NCBI GenBank assembly: GCA_009760855.2
Contig: WPIO01000072.1
Coordinates: 1,855,001 to 1,919,000, forward strand
From: Cristatella mucedo
Lineage: Eukaryota > Bryozoa > Phylactolaemata > Cristatellidae
Reading direction: 5' to 3'
DNA: 64,000 bases
Part shown: positions 49,561 to 64,000 of the stretch, piece by piece
How positions within the stretch are numbered: the stretch's first letter is position 1
Layout of the letters: each line of letters begins with the position of its first letter
The notes under the pieces: generated by a model
What the model saw: only the letters and a program-made list of their open reading frames with translations
Told to the model about the DNA's origin: nothing
The model's database searches: none
Made by a program: the position numbers and the translations under genes

Positions 49561-50467
49561 TTTTTATGTTGAAGTGAGATGCATATATTTTACGAGCCTG
49601 AAGCAATAACTTACATTTTTAGTTCCGTGGGCACTCTGCCCAGCAGCTGCTAAGTGAGAAAATAAACCGCATTTCCACATAGCCTTTTCGCATTAAAATT
49701 TCCAGTTGCTTCTTCGACTGTGATGGGGGTCCAGCAATAATTTCATCACGTGAACAAGTCTGAGCATATATATGTAATTGGATCTTCATCCGGATTTATA
49801 ATGAAATAAACAGCCACAGGCATTAGTGTAATATAGTTTATACTTCATAAATCAGGTTGAAGGTTCAGTTATATATATTTCGAGAAGAATTTTCTTAGTC
49901 AAATGATTGGTGGAACCCAATCATAGTTAAAGAAGCTAAATATTATATGTACATGACAATTATAATTATTAAGGATGACATGAAATTCGGTTTATTTCTT
50001 TACCTTGCTGCAAGCGATTAGAGTGCTCATGAAATTAAAATACAGGTTATAATTCAAGCTCATAAAATATACATCGTGCTTTTATTTCTGTTATGCAGAA
50101 TTAATCAGTTGGCATTTCACTGGTTTTGTTGCTCTTCAGGGATTACATTGGTGTACATTAGTGCCTAAGGGTACTGTTCTGTATCATATATTCAGTAGGT
50201 GTGGATTCGTGAGTGTGCAAATGTGTATGCACAAGAGTGCATGTAAAAAAAACTTCGTTAGGCTCTAGTCTAATCACTGGGAATTCTGGCATACCTTTGT
50301 GGTGGCTTGCATTCAGCTCTGGCCTATTGTAGTGTATTTACCTGTGCCACTAACATGTTGCCAAAACTTAGCTGCAAGCCGAACTACTGTCGTTAAAACT
50401 ATTTTGTTGCCATTTAAAGTCAAACTATTTTCCTTAACCTTCAAACGCCTCCTTTTGGTCGTTGTAG
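49561..50467. other. No feature upstream of the p53-like gene
   Basis: AT-rich. It would be either the promoter/5' UTR or an intron before the first recognised exon. A polypyrimidine-rich acceptor context ends at 50467. Confidence 0.35.
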
Positions 50468-50478
50468 GCAAAGTGAGA

Positions 50479-63792
<13,314 letters not shown>

Positions 63793-64000
63793 GTGAGTGT
63801 TTGGTGTCGAGTCACCGGTGAACTAGTCGAACTGGCTTCAAGTGAGAGATCACAGATTACGTTTGACGACCGAGGCTTGGGTACAGCATGCTCTAGGACT
63901 TGCGGTAAGCATACGTATCTGGCAAGTTTCGGAGTTTCTTCTCGGCCGTGGTTGTGTATTGGACGTTGAGCTGTGCAAAAGCATGAGCCATCATGATCAT

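Overview
This window reads as nuclear DNA of an invertebrate metazoan; the phylum cannot be named from sequence alone. Reasons: split genes with GT-AG introns, a CoREST (RCOR) gene, L2/CR1-group LINEs with TTATTA tails, tRNA-derived SINEs, a Tigger/pogo transposon relic and many dinucleotide microsatellites. Nothing prokaryotic (operons, ribosome binding sites, CRISPR) was seen.

Two host genes can be assembled by hand. (1) On the minus strand, 31819 to 21525, ten exons with matching phases give a 531-residue RCOR/CoREST protein: ELM2, SANT1, a GATA-like four-cysteine finger, a poly-alanine tract, the linker/coiled coil that in RCOR proteins binds LSD1, then SANT2. (2) On the plus strand, from 50479 towards the right edge, at least six clean-bordered exons, almost all phase 0, encode an acidic Ser/Gln/Glu-rich N-terminus and then a segment with weak p53-family DNA-binding-domain features (AK..TYS, F.VE....VG, LY...C...C). 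The p53 reading is a hypothesis. A stop-ending exon and a poly(A) signal lie in the middle of this gene and may be an alternative end.

The rest is mostly transposon debris. LINE family A (L2/CR1 type) has about 18 copies or fragments, nearly all 5'-truncated, ending in a conserved 3' stem-loop plus (TTA)n. LINE family B is a second related family ending near GAGATACATTACATTA. SINE A has a tRNA-like head and ends in a stem-loop matching that of LINE A, so LINE A probably mobilised it. SINE B is an independent tRNA-derived family with a perfect B box. Nested insertions (SINE B in SINE A, LINE in LINE) give relative ages.

Layout: 1-21 kb, transposon fragments and long unannotated DNA with one unexplained 147-codon open frame; 21.5-31.8 kb, RCOR; 32-50 kb, LINE copies, a Tigger relic, a minisatellite and a few unconvincing open frames; 50.4-64 kb, the p53-like candidate gene with repeat-filled introns.
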